The notes: a model not told the origin generated them from the letters alone. A DNA stretch of 38,330 bases from Akkermansiaceae bacterium (GCA_025363295.1 JANYEC010000079.1:1-38330), one strand, 5' to 3'; positions 25,024-35,216 are shown, counted from the first letter of the stretch. A program made the numbers and translations.

Positions 25024-25123
25024 GGAGAGTTGATAGTTGATAGTTGATAGTGAAGAGGAAGGAACTTGCGGGAGTGAGGTGAGTGGAAGCTGGCCAATTC
25101 ATTCTATCAACCATCAACTTTCT
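25024..25123. repeat. Inverted pair of AGTTGATAG-type repeats between the vWA and M42 genes
   Basis: A tandem array of the 7-mer TTGATAG stands at about 25027-25048 (AGTTGATAGTTGATAGTTGA and on), and an inverted, imperfect copy, CTATCAACCATCAACT, at about 25108-25123. The arms can form a stem of about 16 bp with one mismatch and a loop of ~60 bases. On the minus strand this hairpin would sit between the vWA stop codon and the M42 start codon. It is related to the in-frame repeats at 26905-26945 and 30182-30212. Confidence 0.65.
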
Positions 25124-27352
25124 TCAAAACGCTCCGTTCAGCTTGCGACCGATCCAGAAAGTTCCAAGCAAGGTCACGAGCGCGGCGACGGTGCCCCAGT
25201 GCGACCACAGCGGAATACGGTTTTCGAGGGGCCGCGGTGCGGGGAGAGCGGTGATTTCCTTGATGAGGTCAGCGAGCTGGGCGGGCTGGATCACGCGGCC
25301 CCTGGAAACCTTTGCCATTTCCTCAAGAACTTCCGGACGTGAGGGCTGGCCGACTTTTTCAATCTCAGCGCCTTGGGCGAGGATAATGGTTTCGACAGGT
25401 TTGTCCTCTGCTCCGGTGGCGGCGGCGCGGATTTTCCAGGCTCCCGGTAAGTCGACCTTGAATCGACCGCTGAAAGCTCCCCAGGCGGTGTCGTTTTTTT
25501 GAAGCTCGATGCGCTGGGTGGATCCGTTAGGTGAGGTGAGATCGACTGCGACGGTGCCTTCCTTTAGCGGTGCGCCGTTCGGGTCGAATGCGTTTGCATT
25601 GAGCGTAACGGTGGCCCCCGGCTCGGGGCGCTCAGGGCTGAAGAAAAGCCGCACACGCTGGCCGGCGGCCATGTTTCGCTGATAGGACATCCAGCGTGCG
25701 ACCTGGCCCCAGAACCGATAGTGATAGAGATCCTCTACGCCGCGCCTCCACCGCCAGGCGGAGTCGATGCCCATGAAAAGCACCTTGCCGCTGCCCGCTG
25801 CCTTAGTCACGAGTAACGGAATGGGGCCGAATTTTCCCCGGCGGTTGCCATGCACAGCGAGGACTTCGGTGCCGCCTTTGGCTTTGATGACGGGGGCGTG
25901 CCAATAGAAGCCGGGAAGCCGCCGCCAGATTTCCGGATTTTCCTCCTCGTTGTTTCCTAACATGGTGAGCAGCGAGGTGCGGCCTTCGGTGGTGAGATTG
26001 AGCGGAGAGGGGATAGATTCCGCCATTCCTGTTTTGTGAGAGTCATCGAGAATGACAGGCATGAGATCGGATAGATCGGTATCGAGCAGGGTGAATTGGT
26101 TACCGTGCGAGCCCGGTAGAAACACCACGCCGGACGCCTGGTTTTCCACAAGACCGCGGATGAGGGTGCACTGCTCCTTGGTGAGTTGGTCCGCGGCCAC
26201 GCCGACATCGCCGATGAAAATGACATCGAACTTCGCGAGCTCTTCGATCCTCGAGGGGAATTCTTTGATGTAATCCTTGCCCTCGCCTGCGCCGAGTCCT
26301 GGCTGCAATAACAGGCAGGATAGCTCGACGCCCGGATCGCGGGAAAGTGCGTTTCTCAGGAACCGGTATTCCCAGCGAGGCTGCGTATCGATGACGAGCA
26401 CATGAATTTTCTCGGGCTTCCCGGAGATCGTGAACTTGCGCGAATTGTTCGTTGCGACCAGTTCTCCATCCGCAACGGGGAGAGAGAGTTCAAGCGTCGA
26501 AGAACCTTCCTTTTCGAGCCGCCAAAGGATCGAATCGTAGGTCTCCGCATTCGGCGGAATGACGATGTCTTTGGTGCGTTCGTGACCCGCATCGTCACGC
26601 AGACGCGCGATCGTGCGCACCTGGCGATCTAACGACGAGCGGATGGTGAATGGGATTTGCACATTTTCCCCGACGATGCCATAAGTCGGCGCGGAAACTG
26701 ATAGAATATCGAGGTCTGGCAGACGCACGTTGCTGCCGACGGGAATTGGAAAAATCGGCACTCCCCGCAGACGCATTTTCTGCGCGGCCGCCACGGGAGG
26801 TTGGCCGAGGTTATAATCGCCATCGCTCAGTAGGACGACGGCGCGGAGGTTGGTTTCTTTGTCTAGCAGATCAGACAGTGGGGATTCGAGGTCGGTGCCA
26901 GAGAGGGTTGATCGTGGAGAGTTGAGGGTTGATGGTGGAGAGTCAGAGGGTGTTGCAAACGGAATGGAGATGACGTCGTTCGCGCCGTTTGCTTCGAGCG
27001 GTTTCCAGAGATCTGAAGTCAGGGCCCTTTTCACCCAATCGGCACGGGAGACGACAGCAGATTTTTTGGATAGAACCAACGGGAGCGTGGCATCAATGGT
27101 GGTCATCGACTTGGAATCATCCCAGAGGATGGCGATCTTCGGCTTTGAATTCGGATGGATCGTCGTCAGCCATTCGGGCTGCCAAAGGAGAATCACCACG
27201 CCTAGCGCCGCAAGAAAACGCAGGCATTCTAGCAAAGCCGTGCGCCGCGGATGCGGGCTGCGTTTCCATGAAATCACAGACAACGCGCCTATCAGGATCA
27301 AGGTGGCAATGCCGATCCAAAGTGTCAGGGGGGTCGGGGAAAGGTGAAGCAC
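25124..27352 (-). CDS. Membrane protein with vWA-like and glutamine-amidotransferase-like domains
   Basis: 742 aa. Two membrane segments lie at the N-terminus (about 10-28 and 42-58) and one at the C-terminus (about 716-735), enclosing a large periplasmic part. A vWA fold starts at 'KPKIAILWDDSKSM' (MIDAS D-x-S-x-S, residues 78-82) with 'LRAVVLLSDGDYNLG' further on. Residues ~325-560 resemble a class I glutamine-amidotransferase-like domain ('IHVLVIDTQPRWEYRFLRNAL', 'SGVVFLPGSHGNQFTL') without an obvious catalytic Cys. This architecture is common in planctomycete and verrucomicrobial gene sets near AAA ATPases and other vWA proteins, none of which is here. Residues ~136-152 (PPSTLNSPRSTLSG) come from an in-frame repeat. 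Confidence 0.8.
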   Translation of the reverse strand: MLHLSPTPLTLWIGIATLILIGALSVISWKRSPHPRRTALLECLRFLAALGVVILLWQPEWLTTIHPNSKPKIAILWDDSKSMTTIDATLPLVLSKKSAVVSRADWVKRALTSDLWKPLEANGANDVISIPFATPSDSPPSTLNSPRSTLSGTDLESPLSDLLDKETNLRAVVLLSDGDYNLGQPPVAAAQKMRLRGVPIFPIPVGSNVRLPDLDILSVSAPTYGIVGENVQIPFTIRSSLDRQVRTIARLRDDAGHERTKDIVIPPNAETYDSILWRLEKEGSSTLELSLPVADGELVATNNSRKFTISGKPEKIHVLVIDTQPRWEYRFLRNALSRDPGVELSCLLLQPGLGAGEGKDYIKEFPSRIEELAKFDVIFIGDVGVAADQLTKEQCTLIRGLVENQASGVVFLPGSHGNQFTLLDTDLSDLMPVILDDSHKTGMAESIPSPLNLTTEGRTSLLTMLGNNEEENPEIWRRLPGFYWHAPVIKAKGGTEVLAVHGNRRGKFGPIPLLVTKAAGSGKVLFMGIDSAWRWRRGVEDLYHYRFWGQVARWMSYQRNMAAGQRVRLFFSPERPEPGATVTLNANAFDPNGAPLKEGTVAVDLTSPNGSTQRIELQKNDTAWGAFSGRFKVDLPGAWKIRAAATGAEDKPVETIILAQGAEIEKVGQPSRPEVLEEMAKVSRGRVIQPAQLADLIKEITALPAPRPLENRIPLWSHWGTVAALVTLLGTFWIGRKLNGAF
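26905..26945. repeat. In-frame TCAACT-type repeat inside the vWA gene
   Basis: On the plus strand, AGGGTTGATCGTGGAGAG is followed by TTGAGGGTTGATGGTGGAGAG, a two-copy direct repeat of about 21 bp, which means it does not break the reading frame. On the coding strand it gives 'PPSTLNSPRSTLSG', a loop between the vWA motifs. It shares the AGTTGA/GTTGAT words of the repeats at 25024-25123 and 30182-30212. Confidence 0.6.
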
Positions 27353-27370
27353 TTGGATGGAAGCATTAAA

Positions 27371-27410
27371 TCATAAGCAAAAAATTCGAAACGAAGACAT
27401 GAGCCTTCGT
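27371..27410 (-). terminator. Possible terminator after uvrA
   Basis: On the minus strand ACGAAG (27410-27405) and CTTCGT (27396-27391) form a 6-bp stem with an 8-base loop. TTCGAATTTTTTGC follows, with six T about eight bases beyond the stem. It lies 80 bp after the uvrA stop and upstream of the vWA gene. The stem is short. Confidence 0.4.
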
Positions 27411-27489
27411 CTAGAGATTGGCATGCGGAGAATTCACGGTATCTGGTGCGAATGCGCAAACCTCTATTTTGGGGGAATTTTCAAACTGC

Positions 27490-30400
27490 TCATCCAAGCG
27501 CTGCTTTTAAAAACGGCGCGGTCCGGGATTTCGGAGATTTTGCGATTTGTTCGGGTGTGCCTTGGGCGACGATTTCCCCCCCGGCCTCACCTGCTTCTGG
27601 GCCAATATCCAGGATCCAGTCCGCTTCGGCGGCGACCGCCATGTGGTGCTCAATCACAATGACGGTGTGGCCCTCATCGACGAGGCGGTGCAGTACATCG
27701 ATGAGTCGCTGGACGTCTTCGAGGTGGAGGCCAACGGTGGGTTCTTCGATCAGATAGAGATTGCGCTGGGTGAGCGCGGCGTTGTTTAGCGTGGCCCGTG
27801 TGCCGCGACCTTTGGTGAGCTCAGAGACGAGCTTGATGCGCTGAGCCTCGCCACCTGATAGAGTGGGTGAGGCCTGACCGAGTTGCAGGTAACCGAGGCC
27901 GGTATCCGCCATCAGTTTGAGCGGGTGGGCAATGCGAGGTTGGGATTCGAAAAAGGCGGAGGCTTCGTCGATGGTCATGGCAAGAACGTGGCCGACGTTT
28001 TTCTGACGAAAGGTGACTTCTAACGTTGCCGGATTGTAGCGTTGACCATTGCAGGTTTCACAATGGACCCAAGTGCTCGGGAGGAAATCCATCTCTAACT
28101 TCACGCGGCCGTTGCCCTTGCACTCAGGGCAGCGCCCGCCATCGGTATTGAAGGAAAATCTTGATGCATCGAAGCCACGCATCCGGGCTTCTGGCAGTTG
28201 GGCGAAGAGCGCGCGAATGTGATCGAAAACTTTCACGTAAGTCGCAGGGCAGGAACGGGAGGTCTTGCCGATCGGGCTTTGGTCCACTTCATAGCACGCT
28301 TTGATCGACTTCTCCCCGCTGGTTTTTCCAAATGGTAGCTGTGTTTTCTTGATCCGCGTCGTCTTCGCCTCGTTCTTGAAAAGCGCTGCCACGCAGGAAT
28401 GCAGGAGCGAGGATTTACCCGAACCTGAGATCCCAGTGAGGACCGTCAAGCGTCCTAACGGAAATGCAGCATGCACATTCTTGAGGTTGTTTGCCGTACA
28501 ATTCGATAGAGTCAGAAAGGGATGATCTTTTTTTACGGGACGGCGCGCGCCGCGAATCGGATGTTGAATGACGGCGGCAAGGGCGCGATAGGTGGGTGAA
28601 TTTGCAAATCTAGCAGCAGGCTTTTTACTTGTGGGTGAGATGCCTACGTTCCTCGATGGCGGCTTGCCCTGATAGACGATTTCACCGCCCAGTCTGCCAG
28701 CTCCGGGACCGAGGTCGATGAGGTGATCCGCAGCGGCGATGGTGTCCTCGTCGTGTTCGACGATGATGAGTGAATTCCCTTGATCACGCAGGGCGATGAG
28801 GGTTTTGAGCAAAGCCGCATTGTCGCGAGGGTGGAGGCCAATCGTCGGTTCATCGAGCACGTAGAGCACGCCGCGTAGGTTTGATCCGAGCTGTGCGGCA
28901 AGCCGGATTCGCTGGCTTTCCCCGCCGGAGAGTGTGTTACCCGAGCGATCTAACTGTAGATAGCCTAGCCCTACTTCCTGGAGGAATGAAAGCCGCTGGC
29001 GGATTTCCGGGATAATGTCGCGGGCGATTAGAGTTTCGCGGTTACCCGGGAAAGTAATTTTGGAGAAATGGTTGGATGCGGCGTCGATAGAGAGATGGCC
29101 GAGTTCGGAGATGGCGGTGGATGGCTGGGGGCGAGGCGTCCCATTAACGGCCTTGGGTGAGACGCCCCCGTCACTTAGTCTAACGGCTGAGCCGATATCA
29201 TTGAGGCGTGAGCCGTGACACTGCGGGCACACGATTAGTTCGACCTCATCCATACGTTCAAGTGCGCGGTCGGCATCCAGTTCGGCTTCCAGCACGGAAT
29301 CGAAACGCGCCGCATCGAGTGCGCGGCGGCGTTTTGGAACCCGGCCGTGGCCACGGCATTCGAGGCACCATCCGTGAGGTGAGTTAAAGGAGAAAAGTCG
29401 TGGGTCGAGCTCTTCGAAGGATCTGTTACAACTCGGGCAGCTTGATTGGGTGGAAAGTAGAATGAACTTTTTTTCCGCAGTGAAGAGTTTGATAAGTCCT
29501 TTGCCGATTGTTAGTGCGCGTTCGATGGAGAGGGAAATATCGGGGGACTGGCGGTTAGAAACCGCTGCCACAACCACGTCGATATCGTGTTCCTTAAAAC
29601 GTTCGAGACGGGTGAATCCCTCGGCATCCCTGAATTGTCTATCCACGAGGAGTCTTGTGAAACCTTGTTTGAGCGCCCATTCAGCGACTTCAGTATGGTA
29701 GCCTTTGCGGCTGCGGATGAGTGGCGCAAGGAGGGTGACCGGGCCTTTTTTCAGTTGAATGCGAATGGTGTTTTCAATCGCAGAAATCGATTGTTTTTCG
29801 ACGGGGACGTGACAATCGGGACAATAGAGCGTTCCGAGTTTTGCATACAACAGGCGTATGAAATTCCACAGCTCGGTGACGGTCGCCACGGTGGATTTTC
29901 CGCCGCCTTGGGAGACGCGTTGTTCGATGGCCACGGTGGGAGGAAGGCCTGCGAGTTGGTCGATTTCAGGTTTTTCTAATTGCTCTGCGAATTGGCGGGC
30001 GTAGGCAGACATGGAGTCAAGGAAGCGGCGCTGGCCCTCGGCGAAGAGGATATCGAATGCGAGTGTGGATTTGCCTGAACCTGATAGACCAGAGATGACG
30101 ACAAGTTGATCGCGCGGGATATCTAGCGAAATGTTTTTTAGGTTATGATGGCGTGCACCGCGGAGGGTGATGGAGTTAGAGGAAAGTTGAGAGTTGAGAG
30201 TTGATGGTTGATAGAAAGATGAAGTGCCGGCGGGAGCCAGTGCTTTTTTGAGAAAGTAGGCGGTTGGGGTTTTTGCATTCGCGACGATTTCCGGTGGGCC
30301 TTGGGCGACGAGTTGGCCTCCGTGTTGACCCGCTTCGGGACCAAGGTCGAGAATCCAATCTGCGGATTTGATAACGTCGAGGTTGTGTTCGATTACGAGA

Positions 30401-33132
30401 AGCGAGTGGCCGGAATCGACGAGCTTTTGGAAGACGCCGAGTAGGTTTTCGATGTCCGAAAAATGGAGCCCAGTGGTGGGCTCGTCTAATATGAGGAGCT
30501 TCGGTCGGGAAGAATCCTGCGCTCCGGCTGAAGAGAGTAGCTGGCAGAGTTTGAGGCGTTGGGATTCGCCGCCGGAAAGAGTGTTAAGAGGTTGCCCGAG
30601 TTTGAGATAACCGAGACCGACTTCAACGAGCGGCGCGAGCAATTTAACGATTTGCTGATGGCGCTTCGTGTGGGCTGGAGGCAAGCCTTTCGTCGCCGAA
30701 TAGAAGGTGATGGCATCCACCACGGTGAGATCAAGAATATCGGCAACGGATCTGCCGAGATAGAGTAGATCGAGCGTGGAGGATTTATAGCGGCGTCCGC
30801 TGCAGTCGGGACAGGTGACGTAGAGATCGGATAGAAACTGCATTTCTACTTTTTCATAGCCATTTCCGGCGCAGCGGTCGCAGCGGCCATCGCCCGAGTT
30901 GAACGAGAAGAATCCGGTGGTTAGATTCCGGGCCTTGGCCTCTGGAGTGACTGCGAAGAGCTGGCGGATCGGATCAAAAGCGCCGAGGAAAACCGCAGGA
31001 GTGGAGCGAGGAGTGCGCGCGACAGCGGTTTGATCAACGAGTTCGACACCGTGCAAATGTCGTGAACCTAGCAGATCTTTAATCGGTGCTGAATCACCAT
31101 CGACTTGCTGCGCCAGCTTGCGGGCAAGGTTGAGATAGAGAACATCGTGAGCAAGCGTTGATTTGCCCGAACCGGAAACGCCCGTGAGGCAGACGAAAAG
31201 GCCGAGAGGGATTTCGACATCGAGCTTCTTTAAGTTGTGTCGTGTCGCGCCTTTGATAGTGAGGGTTTGTTTCCCTGGCTTGCGGCGCTTCGCGGGGACG
31301 GTGATCGATTTGGTGCCGTCAAGCCACGGGAGAGTGCCGGTTTGGCATTTAGATTTTTTACTCGTGGGCGGGCCTTGATAGATGAGGTTGCCGCCGAAAG
31401 AACCTGCGCCGGGGCCAAGGTCCACTAAGTGATCGGCGGCGAGCATCACCGTTTGCTCATGCTCGACCACGACCAAGGTATTCCCCTTGTTGCGCAAGTC
31501 ATGCATGACTCCCACCAAGCGATCAATATCGCGGGGATGAAGGCCCACGGTTGGCTCATCCAGAACAAAGAGCGTGCCGGTGAGTGCGGCACCGAGGCAT
31601 GTGGTTAGATTGACCCGCTCTACCTCGCCGCCGGAGAGGGTGCGGGTCGCGCGGTCAAGTGTTAGGTAGCCGAGTCCGACTTGATCGAGGTATCCAAGTC
31701 TTGATTCAATTTCGGTGACGACAAGATCTAACGTGGCATCCACAGGGCGATTCGCAATTTCACCTTTGAGGTGGGAAATAAGAGGAAAGAGATCGGTGAT
31801 AGAGAGAGCCCATAGATCGGGGAGGGACCGGCCGCTGACTTTGAAGCAGAGGGATTCGGGTTGCAGGCGTTTGCCACGGCAGGCACCGCAAGTGGTGTAG
31901 GAACGATAACGGCTGAGAAAGATGCGAACGTGCATCTTATAAGCCTTGGTTTCGATCCAGTCGAAAAAGCCTTTGACCCCATACCATTCCCCTGATTGCC
32001 ATAGTTCCTCAAGCGCTTCGGGGGAGAGATTTTCGGTACTACGGTCTCCGTAGTAAATCCAATCTCTTTCGTCTTCGGATAGGTCCTCCCATGCTGTTTT
32101 GGTGTCGATTCCACGTTCCTTACAGTTTCGGATGAGGTCTTGTTGGCACTCGCCCCCGCGCTCACCGAGGAAAGGTTTGATGGCTCCTTTGGCGATGGAT
32201 AGAGTGGGGTCTGGAATGGCTTTTTCAAGATCGATGCCGATCACACGGCCGAAGCCACGGCATTTAGGACATGCCCCTAACGGACTATTAAAAGAGAACA
32301 GCGCAGGAGTCGGCGGACGCAGCGTGAAGCCAGTTTTCGGATTGCTCCAAGTGCTGCTAAAGGTGCGGGAAGTCGCTGCGGGTTCGCTGGTCGAGATTGT
32401 TGCATGACCTTTACCGAGGAGAAATGCAGCTTCGAATGCTTCGAGCAAACGGGAGTCATTTTCAGGTGTGATGACGAGCCGATCTTGGATGACCTGAATG
32501 ACCGGCGGAATAAATTCTGATCCCGCTGCATCATCGGTACGCAGGATTTTTCCAGCGATGAGCACACGCAGGTAGCCCTGAGAGTTCAAGAATGGGAAGA
32601 GTTCTGAGCGTTTGGCATCGGCAGGAACGGGGATCGGGAAAGTGATCAGGACTGCCTGTTGTGTTAGATTTTCCCGTGCCCAAATGGATGCGGATTCGGG
32701 AGAGTCAGGACGGATGATTTCACCCGTGTTAGGATCGTGGCCGGTGGCGAGACGGGCGAAGAGAAGCTTGAGATAATCGTTGATTTCCGTTAGGGTGCCC
32801 ACTGTCGATCGCGTCGTGCGGACGTGATTTTTCTGCTCAATGGCGATTGCCGGGGGGATGCCCTCGATGTGATCGACGGCCGGTTTGTCCATGCGATCGA
32901 AAAACTGCCGGACATAGGGTGAGAATGTTTCGACATAGCGCCTTTGGCCCTCGGCATAGAGCGTGTGGAAGGCGAGTGAGGATTTGCCGGAGCCGGAGGG
33001 CCCGGTGACTACGGTGAGTTTTCCGAGTGGGATATCGAGGTCGAGATTTTGCAGGTTATGCTGGCGGCATCCTCGTAAAACAATGGCAGCTGGCGCAGGA
33101 CGGGAGGTGTGGTTCTTATTCGCTCGGGGCAC
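27490..33132 (-). CDS. uvrA: Double-length UvrA (two tandem UvrA units), excinuclease ABC subunit A
   Basis: 1880 aa, about twice a normal UvrA, made of two complete units (residues ~1-970 and ~990-1880), each with two ABC ATPase heads. Four Walker A motifs are visible: GPSGSGKSS (44-52), [18 protein letters not shown] (about 1015) and GISGSGKSS. So are four signatures ([37 protein letters not shown]) and matching Walker B boxes (LDEPTVGLH and the like). Unit 2 keeps the first zinc-module cysteines ([10 protein letters not shown]); unit 1 has '[12 protein letters not shown]' there and has lost them. UvrA loads UvrB at DNA damage in nucleotide excision repair. Chlamydial UvrA is similarly doubled. 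The linker (about 973-986) and a ~15-residue insertion at ~1321-1336 are encoded by repeats. Confidence 0.95.
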   Translation of the reverse strand: MPRANKNHTSRPAPAAIVLRGCRQHNLQNLDLDIPLGKLTVVTGPSGSGKSSLAFHTLYAEGQRRYVETFSPYVRQFFDRMDKPAVDHIEGIPPAIAIEQKNHVRTTRSTVGTLTEINDYLKLLFARLATGHDPNTGEIIRPDSPESASIWARENLTQQAVLITFPIPVPADAKRSELFPFLNSQGYLRVLIAGKILRTDDAAGSEFIPPVIQVIQDRLVITPENDSRLLEAFEAAFLLGKGHATISTSEPAATSRTFSSTWSNPKTGFTLRPPTPALFSFNSPLGACPKCRGFGRVIGIDLEKAIPDPTLSIAKGAIKPFLGERGGECQQDLIRNCKERGIDTKTAWEDLSEDERDWIYYGDRSTENLSPEALEELWQSGEWYGVKGFFDWIETKAYKMHVRIFLSRYRSYTTCGACRGKRLQPESLCFKVSGRSLPDLWALSITDLFPLISHLKGEIANRPVDATLDLVVTEIESRLGYLDQVGLGYLTLDRATRTLSGGEVERVNLTTCLGAALTGTLFVLDEPTVGLHPRDIDRLVGVMHDLRNKGNTLVVVEHEQTVMLAADHLVDLGPGAGSFGGNLIYQGPPTSKKSKCQTGTLPWLDGTKSITVPAKRRKPGKQTLTIKGATRHNLKKLDVEIPLGLFVCLTGVSGSGKSTLAHDVLYLNLARKLAQQVDGDSAPIKDLLGSRHLHGVELVDQTAVARTPRSTPAVFLGAFDPIRQLFAVTPEAKARNLTTGFFSFNSGDGRCDRCAGNGYEKVEMQFLSDLYVTCPDCSGRRYKSSTLDLLYLGRSVADILDLTVVDAITFYSATKGLPPAHTKRHQQIVKLLAPLVEVGLGYLKLGQPLNTLSGGESQRLKLCQLLSSAGAQDSSRPKLLILDEPTTGLHFSDIENLLGVFQKLVDSGHSLLVIEHNLDVIKSADWILDLGPEAGQHGGQLVAQGPPEIVANAKTPTAYFLKKALAPAGTSSFYQPSTLNSQLSSNSITLRGARHHNLKNISLDIPRDQLVVISGLSGSGKSTLAFDILFAEGQRRFLDSMSAYARQFAEQLEKPEIDQLAGLPPTVAIEQRVSQGGGKSTVATVTELWNFIRLLYAKLGTLYCPDCHVPVEKQSISAIENTIRIQLKKGPVTLLAPLIRSRKGYHTEVAEWALKQGFTRLLVDRQFRDAEGFTRLERFKEHDIDVVVAAVSNRQSPDISLSIERALTIGKGLIKLFTAEKKFILLSTQSSCPSCNRSFEELDPRLFSFNSPHGWCLECRGHGRVPKRRRALDAARFDSVLEAELDADRALERMDEVELIVCPQCHGSRLNDIGSAVRLSDGGVSPKAVNGTPRPQPSTAISELGHLSIDAASNHFSKITFPGNRETLIARDIIPEIRQRLSFLQEVGLGYLQLDRSGNTLSGGESQRIRLAAQLGSNLRGVLYVLDEPTIGLHPRDNAALLKTLIALRDQGNSLIIVEHDEDTIAAADHLIDLGPGAGRLGGEIVYQGKPPSRNVGISPTSKKPAARFANSPTYRALAAVIQHPIRGARRPVKKDHPFLTLSNCTANNLKNVHAAFPLGRLTVLTGISGSGKSSLLHSCVAALFKNEAKTTRIKKTQLPFGKTSGEKSIKACYEVDQSPIGKTSRSCPATYVKVFDHIRALFAQLPEARMRGFDASRFSFNTDGGRCPECKGNGRVKLEMDFLPSTWVHCETCNGQRYNPATLEVTFRQKNVGHVLAMTIDEASAFFESQPRIAHPLKLMADTGLGYLQLGQASPTLSGGEAQRIKLVSELTKGRGTRATLNNAALTQRNLYLIEEPTVGLHLEDVQRLIDVLHRLVDEGHTVIVIEHHMAVAAEADWILDIGPEAGEAGGEIVAQGTPEQIAKSPKSRTAPFLKAALG
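29127..29169. repeat. GC-rich dyad element, copy 2, in frame inside uvrA
   Basis: The plus strand reads GGGGCGAGGCGTCCC, then ATTAACGGCC, then TTGGGTGAGACGCCCCC. It resembles the reverse complement of 9056-9094 (about 30 of 39 positions), with the same AACGGCCT core and similar inverted ends. On the uvrA strand it encodes [15 protein letters not shown] (about residues 1321-1336), an extra loop in the second UvrA unit after '[18 protein letters not shown]'. It is absent from the equivalent place in unit 1. Confidence 0.5.
30182..30212. repeat. In-frame TCAACT-type repeat forming the linker between the two UvrA units
   Basis: The plus strand has AAGTTGAGAGTTGAGAGTTG followed by ATGGTTGATAG: a short tandem of AGTTGAG passing into the TTGATAG word of the 25024-25123 repeats. 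In uvrA it encodes '[13 protein letters not shown]', just between the end of unit 1 ('FLKKALAP') and the start of unit 2 ('[16 protein letters not shown]'). Confidence 0.65.
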
Positions 33133-33199
33133 GCCGGAGGATAAGGGGAAATAGTCGGTGCGCCAGTGGAAGTACGGACCCGACGGCTAAAAAAGCGGA

Positions 33200-34951
33200 T
33201 TACGGAGTTTCGCGGGATGCAGCACCGGCCTTGGGTTCGATCCCCATCATGAGGTCAGCGAAATATTTCGGGGATTGCTTGTTCATTTGGATCTCCTCTT
33301 CGATGAGCACGATGGCGGGAGAGTCGTCTTCAAGCTTCAGCCTTTCGATCTGCTTTTCGAGGCCTAAATTGTAGGTTGTGGCGAGCGGGATCATCGATTT
33401 TTGGAACGCTTCTTCGAGGGCGGATTCTTTCTCAAGGTGCTTGGTCAATTCCTCCTGAACGTCAGGAATATTCGCGAGAAGGGCATCGAGTTCTTGGGGT
33501 ATTTTGGAACCATTTTTCTCCCAACTTGCCATTTCGATATCGAGCTTATTTTCAGTAGCAATCCGCCCACCTTGGAGTTTGCGGACCTCGCGTTTGAGGC
33601 TTCGCTCAAACGATGAGAAATTGGTTTTCAGATTGGTTTCACGCGCTGTGAGGTAAGGTTTTGCGCGGTCCTGCATGATTTTCCGAGCTTTTGCAAAAAA
33701 CCCAGTGACGTCGAATTTTGGGAGCGCCGGAGCGTTTGCTTTCTCAGGGACCTCAGGCTCTGGCAGTGGCTCGATGGTGAAGCCGGCTGTCGGGTTGAGT
33801 TCGACTTTTTGCGGCGGTGCTTCGAGTGGCTTTTCAGCTGCGGGTTCGGGAATGACCGGCGGTTTTATTATCTCGCTCGGTGCGTTTTCTGGACTTGGCT
33901 TCGCGGAGGCAGCGCTTTTGGGTAGCGGAGAAACAGAGACTACCCTGGCTTGCTGCTTAGTGAGGTAAATGTAGGCTCCGATGCCAATCGCTAACAAAAG
34001 CAGGATTCTAACAATCATCGGGGTTCGCGATGCTTTTTTAATTTGCACTGGACGCCGCGCTTGAATGGGTCCTGCAACACGCGGACCGCCTGGGCCATGG
34101 CTTGCGGCGACCGCCGGGTGGATGCCTCGCGATCCTGAGGATGCTGCAATGGTTGCGAGATCTTTTGCCATCTCAGCCGCGCTGGAATAACGCCCTGCCG
34201 GGGCGATATGAGTCGCTCGCCGGACAATGACATCATAGCGCGGATCACATCGGGAAATCACCGATGGTGGGCGCAGATCTTCGGCAGGCAGCTTTCCTGT
34301 GAGAAGCTCGTGCAAAAGGACTCCGACGGAGTAAATATCCGAGCGGTAGTCCACGGATTGCGGGTCATTTACGACTTCCGGTGCAGTGTAGTGCGGAGTT
34401 CCGAAAATTTCCTCACCTTCCTGAACTTTGCGTTCTATCGGACGTGCGAGGCCGAAGTCGCCAATTTTTGGCCGGGCATTTAAATCTAGCAGGATATTCG
34501 ACGGCTTGATATCGCGATGGATGATCCCATTCTCGTGGGCATGGGCAAGGCCGTTGCAGATATCCGTGACTAGCCGATTGACTTCTCCCGGATCGATTGC
34601 TTGGCCGTGGGCGGAGTGGTAAATCGATTTTCCAGGCACATACTCCATGATGATGAAGAGCATGTCGTTTACTTCTCCGAAGTCGTAAACGCCAACAAGA
34701 TTGGGGTGATTGAGGCGTGCCATTGCCTTTGCTTCAGCCTCAAAAGCCTCACAGAATGCGGCGTCCTTACTGAATTCCTTGGGCAAAATTTTTAGAGCGA
34801 CCGTGCGATCTAGCGATTTTTGAACGGCGCAATACACGGCACCCATTCCACCGGTGGCAATCAAGCCTTCGATTTCATAGCCTGGGAAGAGCTCGTTCAG
34901 CTCGGCAGGATCAGGTGCCAGAAAGCCGGCGGGTGCATGCAAATCGCTCAT
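33200..34951 (-). CDS. Transmembrane Hanks-type Ser/Thr protein kinase
   Basis: 583 aa. The kinase domain (about 25-275) looks catalytically complete: glycine loop IATGGMGAVY (31-40), Lys54 in VALKIL, HRDIKPSN (Asp147), DFG (165-167) and APE (190-192). After a basic, glycine-rich stretch, one membrane segment (about 308-328, VRILLLLAIGIGAYIYL) separates it from an outer part with a Pro/Ala/Glu-rich tether (about 340-410) and a long charged, probably coiled-coil region (about 420-570). It has no PASTA repeats. The outer part is probably the sensor. The gene precedes uvrA by 67 bp on the same strand, so they may be co-transcribed, and it diverges from typA. Its targets are unknown. Confidence 0.9.
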   Translation of the reverse strand: MSDLHAPAGFLAPDPAELNELFPGYEIEGLIATGGMGAVYCAVQKSLDRTVALKILPKEFSKDAAFCEAFEAEAKAMARLNHPNLVGVYDFGEVNDMLFIIMEYVPGKSIYHSAHGQAIDPGEVNRLVTDICNGLAHAHENGIIHRDIKPSNILLDLNARPKIGDFGLARPIERKVQEGEEIFGTPHYTAPEVVNDPQSVDYRSDIYSVGVLLHELLTGKLPAEDLRPPSVISRCDPRYDVIVRRATHIAPAGRYSSAAEMAKDLATIAASSGSRGIHPAVAASHGPGGPRVAGPIQARRPVQIKKASRTPMIVRILLLLAIGIGAYIYLTKQQARVVSVSPLPKSAASAKPSPENAPSEIIKPPVIPEPAAEKPLEAPPQKVELNPTAGFTIEPLPEPEVPEKANAPALPKFDVTGFFAKARKIMQDRAKPYLTARETNLKTNFSSFERSLKREVRKLQGGRIATENKLDIEMASWEKNGSKIPQELDALLANIPDVQEELTKHLEKESALEEAFQKSMIPLATTYNLGLEKQIERLKLEDDSPAIVLIEEEIQMNKQSPKYFADLMMGIEPKAGAASRETP

Positions 34952-34990
34952 GAGGGGTAAAATTGCGGGCGATGACGGCTCGCGAAGGTG

Positions 34991-35018
34991 TTTATGCTCA
35001 ATAAATGCGGAATTTCAA
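34991..35018 (-). promoter_or_regulatory. Candidate promoter for the Ser/Thr kinase gene
   Basis: On the minus strand TTGAAA (35018-35013) is separated by 16 bp from CATAAA (34996-34991). This predicts a start about 33 bases before the kinase ATG at 34951. The remaining divergent region to typA (265 bp in all) holds no further gene, and no clear typA promoter was found. Confidence 0.4.
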
Positions 35019-35216
35019 GCTTTATGATCTTTTGAATCAGCAACCGCCGATCGAAATACGCGACCTCTGACGAGACAAGACCCACAAATGATCCACTTTT
35101 TTGATGATTCATCCATCGATTTGTTTTTTATCCCGAATCCCGCCTTGCCATCACCGCCAAAACCGTCCATAGCCCGCCCCCCTCTCGCGGAGGTAGTATC
35201 TTATCCATTTGTTCTC

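Noticed and set aside
25022..25117. N-terminal extension of the M42 peptidase
   Set aside because: The extra residues (FTINYQLSTLL) are translated intergenic repeats; the family start is at 25021.
27490..33132. Double UvrA as an assembly artefact
   Set aside because: The two halves differ throughout in sequence, each has its own motifs, and chlamydiae have the same doubled form.
34952..35216. N-terminal extension of TypA from ATG 35088
   Set aside because: The 43 extra residues have no GTPase-family similarity, and the standard TypA start lies at 35217.
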